DNA of 6,681 nt from Deltaproteobacteria bacterium (GCA_019310865.1 JAFDDL010000269.1:1-6681), one strand, 5' to 3'; shown: positions 1 to 6,024, counted from the stretch's first letter. The notes: generated by a model not told the origin, from the sequence alone. Numbers and translations are program-made.

Positions 1-209
1 CTGACTGAAACAAAGGCCTGTACACCGAAACCAATCTTTTCCATATCGACTATTGCATGATATCTTTTGATGACACCTTGGGCCTCCAGGCGACGTAAGC
101 GCTCTTGGAGAGTCGTCGCCGGCACCTCGAGCTGACGGGCCAGCTTACTGTTTTTGATTCTGGCGTTTTCTTGTAATGCGCGAATAATATTTCGATCCAG
201 AGAATCCAT
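1..209 (-). CDS. Lrp/AsnC-family transcriptional regulator, N-terminal part (cut by the window edge)
   Basis: Reading the minus strand from the ATG at 209-207 gives 69 residues, open to the window edge, starting MDSLDRNIIRALQENARI. The Asp-x-x-Ile-Ile/Leu-x-x-Leu-Gln-x-x-(A/G)-Arg opening, the helix-turn-helix at about residues 22-42 (SKLARQLEVPATTLQERLRR) and the following G-V-I-K-R-Y-x-A-I-V-D turn into the ligand-binding RAM/AsnC domain are the hallmarks of the Lrp/AsnC family. Members bind DNA as dimers to octamers and usually sense an amino acid. Most of the RAM domain lies outside the window, so the effector cannot be judged. It is transcribed divergently from the panB operon, which contains an aminotransferase, so a local regulator of that operon is the natural inference. 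The ribosome-binding site is weak (CAGG, 6 nt before the ATG). Family call is firm; target is inferred. Confidence 0.93.
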   Translation of the reverse strand, partial: MDSLDRNIIRALQENARIKNSKLARQLEVPATTLQERLRRLEAQGVIKRYHAIVDMEKIGFGVQAFVSV

Positions 210-220
210 AATTAACCTGA

Positions 221-240
221 TAACCGTTTAAGACCTTAAG
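221..240. promoter_or_regulatory. Candidate operator in the regulator's leader (TAACCGTT plus TTAAG-AC-CTTAA dyad)
   Basis: TAACCGTT at 221-228 recurs exactly, inverted, as AACGGTTA at 341-348 near the panB promoter. It directly adjoins and shares its last base with a perfect short dyad, TTAAG (228-232), AC, CTTAA (235-239). The position between the regulator's predicted transcription start and its start codon would suit autoregulation. Lrp-type proteins often bind several imperfect AT-rich dyads, but no consensus for this protein is known, so the assignment is inference. Confidence 0.35.
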
Positions 241-283
241 TAAATTGTCGTTTCCGGACAGAAGACTGTGCTTGCATTTACGT

Positions 284-311
284 ATTATAGCAAGATAAAA
301 TGTAAAATCAA
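284..311 (-). promoter_or_regulatory. Predicted sigma70-type promoter of the Lrp/AsnC regulator
   Basis: On the minus strand a perfect TATAAT (289-284) is preceded, with a 16-bp spacer, by TTGATT (311-306), which matches four of six bases of TTGACA. Transcription would start near 277 and give a leader of about 68 nt before the ATG at 209. No experimental evidence; call rests on motif match and position. Confidence 0.6.
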
Positions 312-323
312 CATAAAAAATAG

Positions 324-352
324 TTGACAATGGTTTATTCAACGGTTAATAA
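324..352 (+). promoter_or_regulatory. Predicted sigma70-type promoter of the panB operon
   Basis: A perfect -35 TTGACA (324-329) is followed after 17 bp by TAATAA (347-352), a weak -10 matching three of six bases. Transcription would start near 359 and give a leader of about 70 nt to the panB ATG at 431. The weak -10 next to a strong -35 would suit an activated or repressed promoter, and the candidate operator AACGGTTA (341-348) overlaps the start of the -10. Confidence 0.5.
341..348. promoter_or_regulatory. Candidate operator half-site overlapping the panB -10
   Basis: AACGGTTA is the exact reverse complement of TAACCGTT at 221-228, about 120 bp away on the other side of the divergent promoters. 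It ends inside the predicted panB -10. The pairing suggests binding of one regulator, presumably the adjacent Lrp/AsnC protein, at both ends of the intergenic region. An 8-bp match can arise by chance, hence the low confidence. Confidence 0.3.
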
Positions 353-430
353 CTCAAATATACGATAAAATGACGATATGGCATGAGCTTGATATTTTGG
401 CACCAAAACAACCCATACGGGAGGCGCGAC

Positions 431-1285
431 ATGAAAAAGAAAAAAACGATTAACGATTTTTATGAGATGAAAAAAAGCGGAGAAAAAATCACCTTTCTGA
501 CATCCTACGATTACCCCACGGCATCCTTTGCCGAGGCTGCCGGGCTGGACATGCTGCTGGTCGGTGACAGTCTGGGTATGTGCGTCTACGGCTATAAGGG
601 TACGATTCCAGTGGTCATGGACCAGATGATCTACCATGCCGACGCGGTTCGGCGGGGCGCTCCGAACACCTTTGTGGTTGGTGACATGCCCTTTATGGCC
701 TACCAGAGCTCCACAGAAAAGGCGGTTGAAAATGCCGGCCGATTTCTGAAAGAGGCCGACTGCGATGCCATCAAACTGGAAGGTGGCGTTCGGATTGCGT
801 CCCAGATTCGCGCCATCGCAGACGCCGGCATCGTCGTCATGGGACATATTGGCCTGACCCCCCAAAGCTCGGGACAACTCGGTGGGCATAAGGCCCAGGG
901 GCGAACCGCCGATGCCGCCAGAATGGTGGTTGAGGATGCCGTGGCTGTCAAGGAAGCCGGCGCCATGATGTTGCTGGTTGAAGCCGTACCCCCCGAAGTC
1001 TGCGGTTTTATCGCACGGAAGTTGGACATGCCGGTGCTGTCCATTGGCGCGGGCCCGGATTGCGATGGCCAACTGCTGATCGTATCGGACCTGATTGGAC
1101 AATTCCAGGCCTTTACGCCGAAATTCGTAAAAAAATACTGCAATGTGGCCGAAACCATCACCGAAGCCATGAAAGCCTACGGTGAGGATGTCCGATCGGG
1201 TCGGTTTCCCCAGGACGAGCATTGCTATCGCATGATCAAAGGGGAAGAGGAAAAATTTATCGAAACCATGAAAAAACTGACATAG
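431..1285 (+). CDS. panB: 3-methyl-2-oxobutanoate hydroxymethyltransferase (ketopantoate hydroxymethyltransferase)
   Basis: PanB transfers a hydroxymethyl group from 5,10-methylenetetrahydrofolate to 2-oxoisovalerate to make ketopantoate, the committed step of pantothenate/CoA synthesis, in the cytoplasm. The 284-residue product is full length for the family. Visible signatures are LLVGDSLGM (42-50; metal-binding Asp46), GDMPFMAY (84-91; second metal Asp85), AIKLEGG (113-119; Lys115, Glu117), GHIGLTPQS (138-146), LLVEAVP (181-187; Glu184, catalytic acid) and IGAGPDCDGQ (205-214), then FTPKFVKKY (228-236). The start at 431 is chosen because GGGAGG (419-424) lies 6 nt upstream; the ATG at 383 would add 16 residues with no family counterpart. 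It heads an operon with the two genes downstream. panC, panD and panE are not in the window, so a role fed by the neighbouring aminotransferase, or a PanB paralogue with another keto-acid substrate, is possible. Family call is very secure. Confidence 0.96.
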   Translation: MKKKKTINDFYEMKKSGEKITFLTSYDYPTASFAEAAGLDMLLVGDSLGMCVYGYKGTIPVVMDQMIYHADAVRRGAPNTFVVGDMPFMAYQSSTEKAVENAGRFLKEADCDAIKLEGGVRIASQIRAIADAGIVVMGHIGLTPQSSGQLGGHKAQGRTADAARMVVEDAVAVKEAGAMMLLVEAVPPEVCGFIARKLDMPVLSIGAGPDCDGQLLIVSDLIGQFQAFTPKFVKKYCNVAETITEAMKAYGEDVRSGRFPQDEHCYRMIKGEEEKFIETMKKLT

Positions 1286-1306
1286 AAGTGGTTTCAAAAC
1301 CACTTC
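1285..1306 (+). other. Perfect 10-bp hairpin between panB and the next gene
   Basis: GAAGTGGTTT (1285-1294) and AAACCACTTC (1297-1306) pair perfectly across a 2-nt gap, in practice a 9-bp stem with a 4-nt loop, starting at the last base of the panB stop codon. No T-run follows (the next bases are CATCCATTTACGC), so it is a poor intrinsic terminator. It may protect the 3' end of panB mRNA or attenuate transcription into the downstream genes. Confidence 0.5.
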
Positions 1307-1343
1307 CATCCATTTACGCTAAACACATTAGGAGAACACAATC

Positions 1344-2606
1344 ATGACGGATCTCAGAGAAAGACTCAAAATAACCCCGGATCGTATGGAAGAAATCAAT
1401 GCTTTTCTCATGGATCCGGATAACGAACTGGTCAACCAGCTACTGGATCTGATCGACAGCTACGGCGGACCGGAGGCGATCAATCGCAAGGCCGCGGAAG
1501 CCGGAAATCTCGACAACCTGATGGCCCGGCTCAAAAGCCAGAATTCGCCGTATGTGGAGGGCCTTGAATGGCTGATGGAACAGCGGGAAGCCGGCGCCTT
1601 TGTTCCCATGGCGGAATACCGGGATCGCGTACTGGGTGGCAGCGTTGTGGATATGAACGAAAAAAATGCCGTAACGCTCGAAATCAGCGCCCTTCAGTAC
1701 TTTCCGTGGCTGATTTCCCAGGCCAAGCGCGCCATTGAAAAGCGCGAGCTCATGCCGGCACGTTATATCCGGGTTCGAAACATGGTCGAACAAATTGCCG
1801 ACCAGGGAGACACCCTGGCAGTGGCCGCCGGCATGCAGATCGTCGGGGCAACGTACGTGGAAACCCTTGATACCAAGGGTCTTGACGGCGCCAATGTTCA
1901 TCTTGGCGGACCGGAAACCATCACCGGTTATTTTGGCGGCATCGGTCAGCCAAACGATTATCCCGTCAAATGGCTCGACGAATACCTCAAATACTACACG
2001 ACCTACGGCATCCGCCAGGTGCTCAACGTCAACGCCGGTTCTATCCTGGCGGCCTATCTTCTGCATAAATTGGGGGTTGATAATGAATTCAAGATTTCCG
2101 TATTCATGGGAATCGACAATCCGTACGCCATCTTCTGGACATTGATGACCGCACGGATGTTTGCCCGTGACGACGGCACCACGTCGCTAATCGGTTTCAA
2201 CCTGTCCAACTCCGTCAACAATGACACCATCCGCCAGGCGGCCAAGATCCGAAAGGCACTGGGACTCGAAGCGATTGTTCGCTTTGAGCATCATATCACG
2301 GAGACCTATAAACACATCGTGCGCCAGCCGTATAACCGGCGCGACGAGTTGGTGGAAATCGCCAAGGACGTTCCCAATATCGCTGCCAAGCATGAAGGGG
2401 GCGATCTGGACATAGAAACGAGCCTGGACCACCCATCGGATATCCTGGAGTACTTCCTCCCGAAAGCCGAGGTTGAAGAAAAAGGCTTGATGGCAACGCT
2501 GGAGGTCAATTACCTAAGTAAGCATAAAGCCCTGAACCGCACCGCCGACGCACTCACAAAAGCAGGTATCGGGGTTGTCTGTGCCACGAACCTTCATAAA
2601 CAATAA
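1344..2606 (+). CDS. Conserved-looking protein of unknown function, 420 residues, in the panB operon
   Basis: I do not recognise the family. AGGAG (1330-1334) lies 9 nt before the ATG. There is no signal peptide or membrane segment, so the product is probably cytoplasmic. Residues 1-95 are helical and acidic. From about 112 to 415 the sequence looks like an alpha/beta enzyme: hydrophobic strands alternate with helices, with glycine- and polar-rich turns such as NVHLGGPETITGYFGG (184-199), FMGIDNP (254-260), FNLSNSVNND (285-294), RFEHHITET (313-321), KHEGGD (349-354) and ATLEVNYLS (384-392). Histidine/acid clusters at 315-317 and 349-354 could be metal or substrate ligands; a TIM-barrel-like fold is conceivable but not shown. 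It sits 58 nt after panB and 2 nt before the aminotransferase gene, so it probably acts in the same amino/keto-acid pathway. No frameshift or composition oddity is seen. Confidence 0.85.
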   Translation: MTDLRERLKITPDRMEEINAFLMDPDNELVNQLLDLIDSYGGPEAINRKAAEAGNLDNLMARLKSQNSPYVEGLEWLMEQREAGAFVPMAEYRDRVLGGSVVDMNEKNAVTLEISALQYFPWLISQAKRAIEKRELMPARYIRVRNMVEQIADQGDTLAVAAGMQIVGATYVETLDTKGLDGANVHLGGPETITGYFGGIGQPNDYPVKWLDEYLKYYTTYGIRQVLNVNAGSILAAYLLHKLGVDNEFKISVFMGIDNPYAIFWTLMTARMFARDDGTTSLIGFNLSNSVNNDTIRQAAKIRKALGLEAIVRFEHHITETYKHIVRQPYNRRDELVEIAKDVPNIAAKHEGGDLDIETSLDHPSDILEYFLPKAEVEEKGLMATLEVNYLSKHKALNRTADALTKAGIGVVCATNLHKQ

Positions 2607-2608
2607 AG

Positions 2609-3805
2609 ATGAAAAATCTCTATTCGAAAACCACGGCCGCCATGGCGCATTCCTTTATCCGGGAGATTTTGAAGGTGACCAAGGGCGTTCCTGGCATGAT
2701 TTCCTTTGCCGGCGGGCTTCCGAGCCCGTCGTCATTTCCCAAAGAATTGCTGGCGGATCTCTTTTCGCAGGTAATTACCGCAGAAGGAGATGATGTCTTG
2801 CAGTATGGCGCCAGTGATGGCGACCGTGTTTTTAAACGGGTGATCAAGGAATTTGAAGCGGTTCCCTATCTGTCCGACGATGAGATCATGATCACAGTGG
2901 GGTCCACCAACGGTATTTATTATTTTACACGCACATTCATCGATCCGGGCGATATCATTATCTGCGAAGCCCCCGGCTTTCCCGGCTCGCTGGCCGCCAT
3001 GGAAAGCTGCGGCGCCCGGATCGTTGGTGTGGAAATGGATGCCGTCGGCATGATCCCCGAACGTTTGAGAGCGACGCTGAGGAGGTTGATCGACCAAAAT
3101 GAACCGGTGAAATTCATCTATGTCATTCCCGAGTTTCAAAATCCCAGCGGCCGGACCATGGATCTGAATCGGCGACGGGCCATCATCGAAGTTGCACAGG
3201 AATTCGATCTGCCCATCCTTGAGGATCAGCCGTACCGGGAACTTCGCTTTGACGGCGAGCGCATCATTACGCTCTGGGAGCTTGCGCGCACCGAGTTTAA
3301 CGATCCCAAAATGGTGACCATCGCCAAGTCATTTTCCAAAATTTTGGGTCCCGGCCTGCGTCTTGGCTTTGCCGCCGGACCGCCTGAGGTTATGAATCCA
3401 ATGGTGAAATGGGCCCAAAAGGCAACCGTTAGTCCCGATTGCGTCACCCAACGGGTCGCTGCCCGGTTCATCGAGCAGGGCCACATGCATCGGCATATTC
3501 AAACCATCATCGACCTGTACCGCCCCCGCCGGGATGCCATGTTAGATGCATTAGAATCTTATATGCCGGATGGTGTTCAGTGGACCGTTCCAGAAGGTGG
3601 CATGTTCATCTGGGTCACCTTTGATGAGGCCGTGGATACGGATCAACTCTTTGATCGGGCTGTTGAGAAGAAAGTGGCCTTTATTCCGGGCAGCAAGTTT
3701 TACCCGCAGGGCACCGGAAAAAAGAATGAACTTCGCCTCAATTTTTCCTATTCAACCGAAGCGCAGATCACCGAGGGAATTCAGCGGCTGGCAGATCTCT
3801 TATAA
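2609..3805 (+). CDS. PLP-dependent class I/II aminotransferase (2-aminoadipate/LysN-like subgroup)
   Basis: A complete 398-residue fold-type I aminotransferase. It shows the N-terminal MISFAGGLPSPSSFP (30-44), the QYGASDG turn (65-71), FQNPSGRTM (176-184), ILEDQPYRELRF (203-214; Asp206 and Tyr209 contact the cofactor), the Schiff-base lysine motif SFSKILGPGLRLG (241-253; Lys244) and a C-terminal Asn-Glu-Leu-Arg-Leu-Asn-Phe segment holding the usual carboxylate-binding arginine. These point to the LysN/2-aminoadipate/MocR-like group, which uses 2-oxoglutarate and accepts 2-aminoadipate, leucine, valine or aromatic amino acids, so the exact substrate cannot be read here. The ATG lies 2 nt after the preceding stop and lacks a clear Shine-Dalgarno sequence, suggesting translational coupling. 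In this operon it could deaminate valine to 2-oxoisovalerate, the PanB substrate; that link is inference. Confidence 0.93.
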   Translation: MKNLYSKTTAAMAHSFIREILKVTKGVPGMISFAGGLPSPSSFPKELLADLFSQVITAEGDDVLQYGASDGDRVFKRVIKEFEAVPYLSDDEIMITVGSTNGIYYFTRTFIDPGDIIICEAPGFPGSLAAMESCGARIVGVEMDAVGMIPERLRATLRRLIDQNEPVKFIYVIPEFQNPSGRTMDLNRRRAIIEVAQEFDLPILEDQPYRELRFDGERIITLWELARTEFNDPKMVTIAKSFSKILGPGLRLGFAAGPPEVMNPMVKWAQKATVSPDCVTQRVAARFIEQGHMHRHIQTIIDLYRPRRDAMLDALESYMPDGVQWTVPEGGMFIWVTFDEAVDTDQLFDRAVEKKVAFIPGSKFYPQGTGKKNELRLNFSYSTEAQITEGIQRLADLL

Positions 3806-4074
3806 TCCAAAAGCCAAGGATTCGTCTTCCTGTGTGAGTTTCTAGTGCCCTATTATTCAGACCATTCATCAATCTCTATCTCGAATCCCTCTTCGGACAT
3901 ATCTTGCTCAAATTCAGGATCCAGCTTGACACATTCACGCGTAAGCCTGCTTTTTTCGATCCTGAACCTTGAATTTTGAACCGCTTAACCCTTTATTGAT
4001 TTTTCTAAAGAAAATTGCGAAAATACAACACATCACGAAATTGAAGATTGTTTTGAGTCAACAGCCATATAAAA
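3806..4074. other. Gene-free interval between the panB operon and the sigma-factor gene
   Basis: No intact gene is supported and no stem-loop plus T-run terminator is seen after the aminotransferase stop. Within it lie a possible decayed minus-strand coding fragment (3853-3984) and three adjacent degenerate units, CCTGAA (3961-3966), CCTTGAA (3967-3973) and TTTTGAA (3974-3980). The right part is AT-rich. TTGATT (3996-4001) with GAAAAT (4019-4024) at 17 bp is the best sigma70-like pair I see, and it is weak. Confidence 0.5.
3853..3984 (-). pseudogene. Possible decayed C-terminal coding fragment
   Basis: One minus-strand frame is open from after a TAA (3987-3985) to tandem stops TAA TAG (3855-3850), 43 codons. 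There is no start codon before an internal Met. The last 31 residues begin RLTRECVKLDPEFEQDM and end in a Glu/Ile-rich acidic tail finishing EWSE. This style resembles the acidic C-termini of small antitoxin-like proteins, but that is an impression. The lack of an N-terminus suggests a remnant if it is coding at all. Confidence 0.25.
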
Positions 4075-4122
4075 TCTAGCAACTCTTGTCCGCGCTGCGT
4101 ATAACATATTAGAGGGTGTTTT
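4075..4122 (+). repeat. Promoter-like direct repeat, copy A, upstream of the sigma-factor gene
   Basis: Compared with 6048-6095 without gaps, the right-hand 30 nt (4093-4122) match at 25 of 30 positions by hand count, sharing CGCTGCGTATAA, TTAGAG and GTGTTTT. TAGCA (4077-4081) is also conserved at identical spacing. The block can be read as CTAGCA (4076-4081), 18 bp, TATAAC (4100-4105). It ends on the first bases of the proposed TTG start of the sigma gene and includes GAGGG (4112-4116), its likely ribosome-binding site. Confidence 0.65.
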
Positions 4123-4735
4123 GTCTGAAAATTCAGATAACGAAAAATCAGGTTGCCTGAAGGATGCCGAACTGAAAAAGGGAGGCATACATACGCAGGA
4201 CAGGCATGTGGCGTCTGACGACGAGTTGCCGGCCGAGTCGGACCAGGGCTTTGATGCGGTTTATGCCCAGTGCAATAATGCATTAAACCGGTATCTGTCT
4301 CGCCGCCTGAATTCAAAGGAGGACGTTGAGGACATGGCCCAGGAGGTTTACCTTCGATTTGTCCAACATTATCGGCCCAGGAAAAAGTCACCCTTGGGTT
4401 TTTTATACAAAATCGCCTCTAATTTAATAAAAGACCATTTTCGAAGGCAGTCTGCGCGGTTCGCGGATGCGCATGTCAACTATGAGGATGTCGAGTTGGC
4501 CTCCCCCATGGCCTCTCCGGAGGAGATTTTACGATCCCGGCAAGGCATCGAGGCGTTCAACAAGGTCCTTGAGACGTTGAATCCAACCATGCGGCGCGTT
4601 TTCCTGTTGCATCGCTTCTGCGGCCTGACCCATGAGGAAATTGCCTATGAAATGGAAATTTCAAAAAATGTGGTACACAACCACATCTATCAGGTGCTTA
4701 TCCAGTTTCGGAAGAAAATTCCGGAGTACATATGA
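4121..4735 (+). CDS. FecI-like ECF sigma factor (sigma-70 family)
   Basis: A 204-residue sigma factor with only regions 2 and 4, as in extracytoplasmic-function sigmas. Region 2 spans about 44-111: DMAQEVYLRF (71-80) is the region 2.2 core-binding helix, and PLGFLYKIASNLIKDHFRRQ (91-110) covers regions 2.3-2.4 for -10 recognition. Region 4 spans about 146-198, with LNPTMRRVFLLHRFCGLTHE (153-172) and the recognition helix around SKNVVHNHIYQVLIQFRKK (181-199). The pattern and the partner gene fit the iron/siderophore FecI group. The start is taken as TTG 4121 with GAGGG (4112-4116) 4 nt upstream. The first 40 residues are polar and non-conserved in style, and an in-frame GTG at 4208 is an alternative. 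Its last 4 nt overlap the fecR start (ATGA). It should transcribe a receptor gene when FecR signals; autoregulation is suggested only by the shared repeat. Confidence 0.92.
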   Translation: MSENSDNEKSGCLKDAELKKGGIHTQDRHVASDDELPAESDQGFDAVYAQCNNALNRYLSRRLNSKEDVEDMAQEVYLRFVQHYRPRKKSPLGFLYKIASNLIKDHFRRQSARFADAHVNYEDVELASPMASPEEILRSRQGIEAFNKVLETLNPTMRRVFLLHRFCGLTHEEIAYEMEISKNVVHNHIYQVLIQFRKKIPEYI

Positions 4736-5769
4736 AACGAAAAGATGACAATAATTATTACGACACCGACGAATCGGTGTCATTTGAGGCCACAAAGTGG
4801 ATTTCACGGATAAAATCGGGGCAGATGACCCCGGAAGGTTGGGACAAGTTCCGTACCTGGCTGGCTGAAGATCGGGCGCATATTACTGAAATAGAGATGA
4901 TGAGCGCCATATGGGACTGTTCGGATGTGCTGAAAGAGAATCCGTTTGTGGCCCAGGAAGCCGGCTGGCTCAAGGCCAGGCGCCGGGGTCGCGGTGTAAT
5001 GAAATGGCTGCTCCCCTTCAAGACCGGTATGCCAATCCTCAAACCGATTGCGGCCGTCACCGTCGCATTGTTGATCGTTGTGGGCCTGTGGTGGGACCGA
5101 ACCAATGAGATGGCACCCATTTCATATCAAACCGCTGTTGCCCATCAACGAGCCATCTCCCTGCCGGACGGCTCAACCGTTTCTCTCGATACAGACACCT
5201 CTATAACGACACATTATACGGAGACGATACGGGAAATCAATCTGGTAAAGGGCCGTGCCCTGTTTGCCGTCGTTAAGGACCCCGATCGACCTTTCATTGT
5301 AAAGGCAGGCAAAGTATCGATTCGCGCCGTGGGTACCGAATTTAATGTATACAAGAAAACAGACAAGGTCTATGTTACCGTGACAGAGGGGCAAGTAAAG
5401 GTCATCCGCAAAAATGGCATGATGACATCATTAAAAAAAGATGTGCATTCCATCAAAACAGAATCCGCGGAAAAGCCTCTTCTTGCTGCGGTTCATGAAG
5501 AACAGGGGGTGGTGGCGAAATTGGTCGGCTCGGGTGAAGAGATCGTTGTCAGCGAAAAGGAACCCACCTATGAATTAAGGCCCGTTAACATCGAGAAGGC
5601 CAAATCGTGGCAGTCAGGAAGGCTCATTTTTCATAACACCCCCTTGAAAGAAGCCATAGAGGAAATCAACCGCTATCTGGAACGAAAGATTCAGATCCGG
5701 TATCGAAAATATCCCCGTGAGCATTGTCTTCAAAGTCAGGGACCGAAAACACTTTCTGCCGACACTTGA
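4732..5769 (+). CDS. FecR-like inner-membrane anti-sigma factor/signal transducer (C-terminus apparently frameshifted)
   Basis: FecR proteins bind the cognate sigma factor in the cytoplasm and contact the receptor's STN domain in the periplasm. Visible parts: cytoplasmic N-domain (about 17-62) with WISRIKSGQMTPEGWDKF (23-40), the TWLAEDRAH motif and W61; a basic stretch 81-91; one membrane segment, about 104-121; the periplasmic FecR domain (about 133-226) with HQRAISLPDGSTVSLDT (138-154), VKGRALFAV (172-180), FIVKAG (188-193) and VGTEFNVY (200-207); then the STN-like C-domain beginning LIFHNTPLKEAIEEINRY. The ORF ends after 345 residues in a low-quality tail from about residue 326. Skipping one base in the A-run 5706-5709 restores 43 family-like residues to a TGA at 5837-5839, 368 in all. 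Either the gene is mutated or the base is a sequencing/assembly error. Translationally coupled to the sigma gene by the ATGA overlap. Confidence 0.9.
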   Translation: MKRKDDNNYYDTDESVSFEATKWISRIKSGQMTPEGWDKFRTWLAEDRAHITEIEMMSAIWDCSDVLKENPFVAQEAGWLKARRRGRGVMKWLLPFKTGMPILKPIAAVTVALLIVVGLWWDRTNEMAPISYQTAVAHQRAISLPDGSTVSLDTDTSITTHYTETIREINLVKGRALFAVVKDPDRPFIVKAGKVSIRAVGTEFNVYKKTDKVYVTVTEGQVKVIRKNGMMTSLKKDVHSIKTESAEKPLLAAVHEEQGVVAKLVGSGEEIVVSEKEPTYELRPVNIEKAKSWQSGRLIFHNTPLKEAIEEINRYLERKIQIRYRKYPREHCLQSQGPKTLSADT

Positions 5770-5839
5770 AGACATTATGCCGATCAGGTCGAATAGGGAC
5801 ATCAGTGGCCGGATAATCTTAACCAAAAGAGATGATTGA
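5708..5839 (+). pseudogene. Out-of-frame continuation of the FecR C-terminal domain
   Basis: Read from 5708 in the +1 frame, the strand encodes NIPVSIVFKVRDRKHFLP and on through an Ile-Met-Pro-Ile-Arg segment to Gly-Arg-Ile-Ile-Leu-Thr-Lys, then TGA at 5837-5839. Alternating hydrophobic strands, the D-R-K-x-F-L-x-T-L-E helix start and the final G-R-I-I-L strand are what the STN-like C-terminus of FecR proteins normally shows, and they join smoothly to the upstream ERKIQIRYR. The annotated frame instead gives a Cys/Gln/Ser-rich tail. This supports a 1-nt insertion (or 2-nt loss) around 5706-5716. Confidence 0.75.
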
Positions 5840-5844
5840 GATAG

Positions 5845-6024
5845 CCACGAAAGGACACGAAAGACACGAAAGTTACAAAGCTTTATTGTATTTATTATAA
5901 ATCTTCTTCAGGAAACCATCCCCCAGGGGGCTCCAGACTTGAATGGCGCTTGAGAGAATATCGTAGAAAAGCCCCTGTATATAAGCTTCTTGTCCATATT
6001 CGTGTCTTTCGTGACCTTTCGTGG
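5845..6024. repeat. 180-bp element bounded by near-perfect 26-bp inverted repeats
   Basis: The left end (5845-5870) and the reverse complement of the right end (6024-5999) agree at 25 of 26 positions by hand count. Each end is made of CACGAAAG units: left at 5846-5853, 5856-5863 and 5865-5872; right, inverted, at 6006-6013 and 6016-6023 with a degenerate third. The left end starts 5 nt after the restored fecR stop. The right end is coding, in the minus frame, for ATKGHERHE of the GxxExxY remnant. No clear target-site duplication or transposase is visible. Confidence 0.7.

Noticed and set aside
383..430. Upstream ATG extending panB by 16 residues
   Set aside because: The ATG at 431 has GGGAGG 6 nt upstream and gives the usual PanB N-terminus; 383 has no ribosome-binding site.
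335..1309. Long minus-strand open frame (324 codons) opposite panB
   Set aside because: It is antisense to a clear PanB with all catalytic motifs; the His/Gly-rich translation matches no family I know and reflects the codon bias of the sense gene.
1440..2066. Minus-strand open frame of 208 codons inside the unknown gene, and a 136-codon plus-strand frame at 1735-2145
   Set aside because: Both are overlapped by the 420-codon frame with a good ribosome-binding site and operon context; their translations look like shadow sequence.
4005..4391. Minus-strand open frame of 128 codons across the sigma-gene start
   Set aside because: Pro/His/Cys-rich shadow translation with no signatures; it overlaps copy A and a firm sigma factor.
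5706..5716. Programmed ribosomal frameshift in fecR
   Set aside because: The required shift is +1 at an ordinary CGA-AAA context with no stop-codon stall or recognised stimulatory structure; mutation or sequencing error is simpler.
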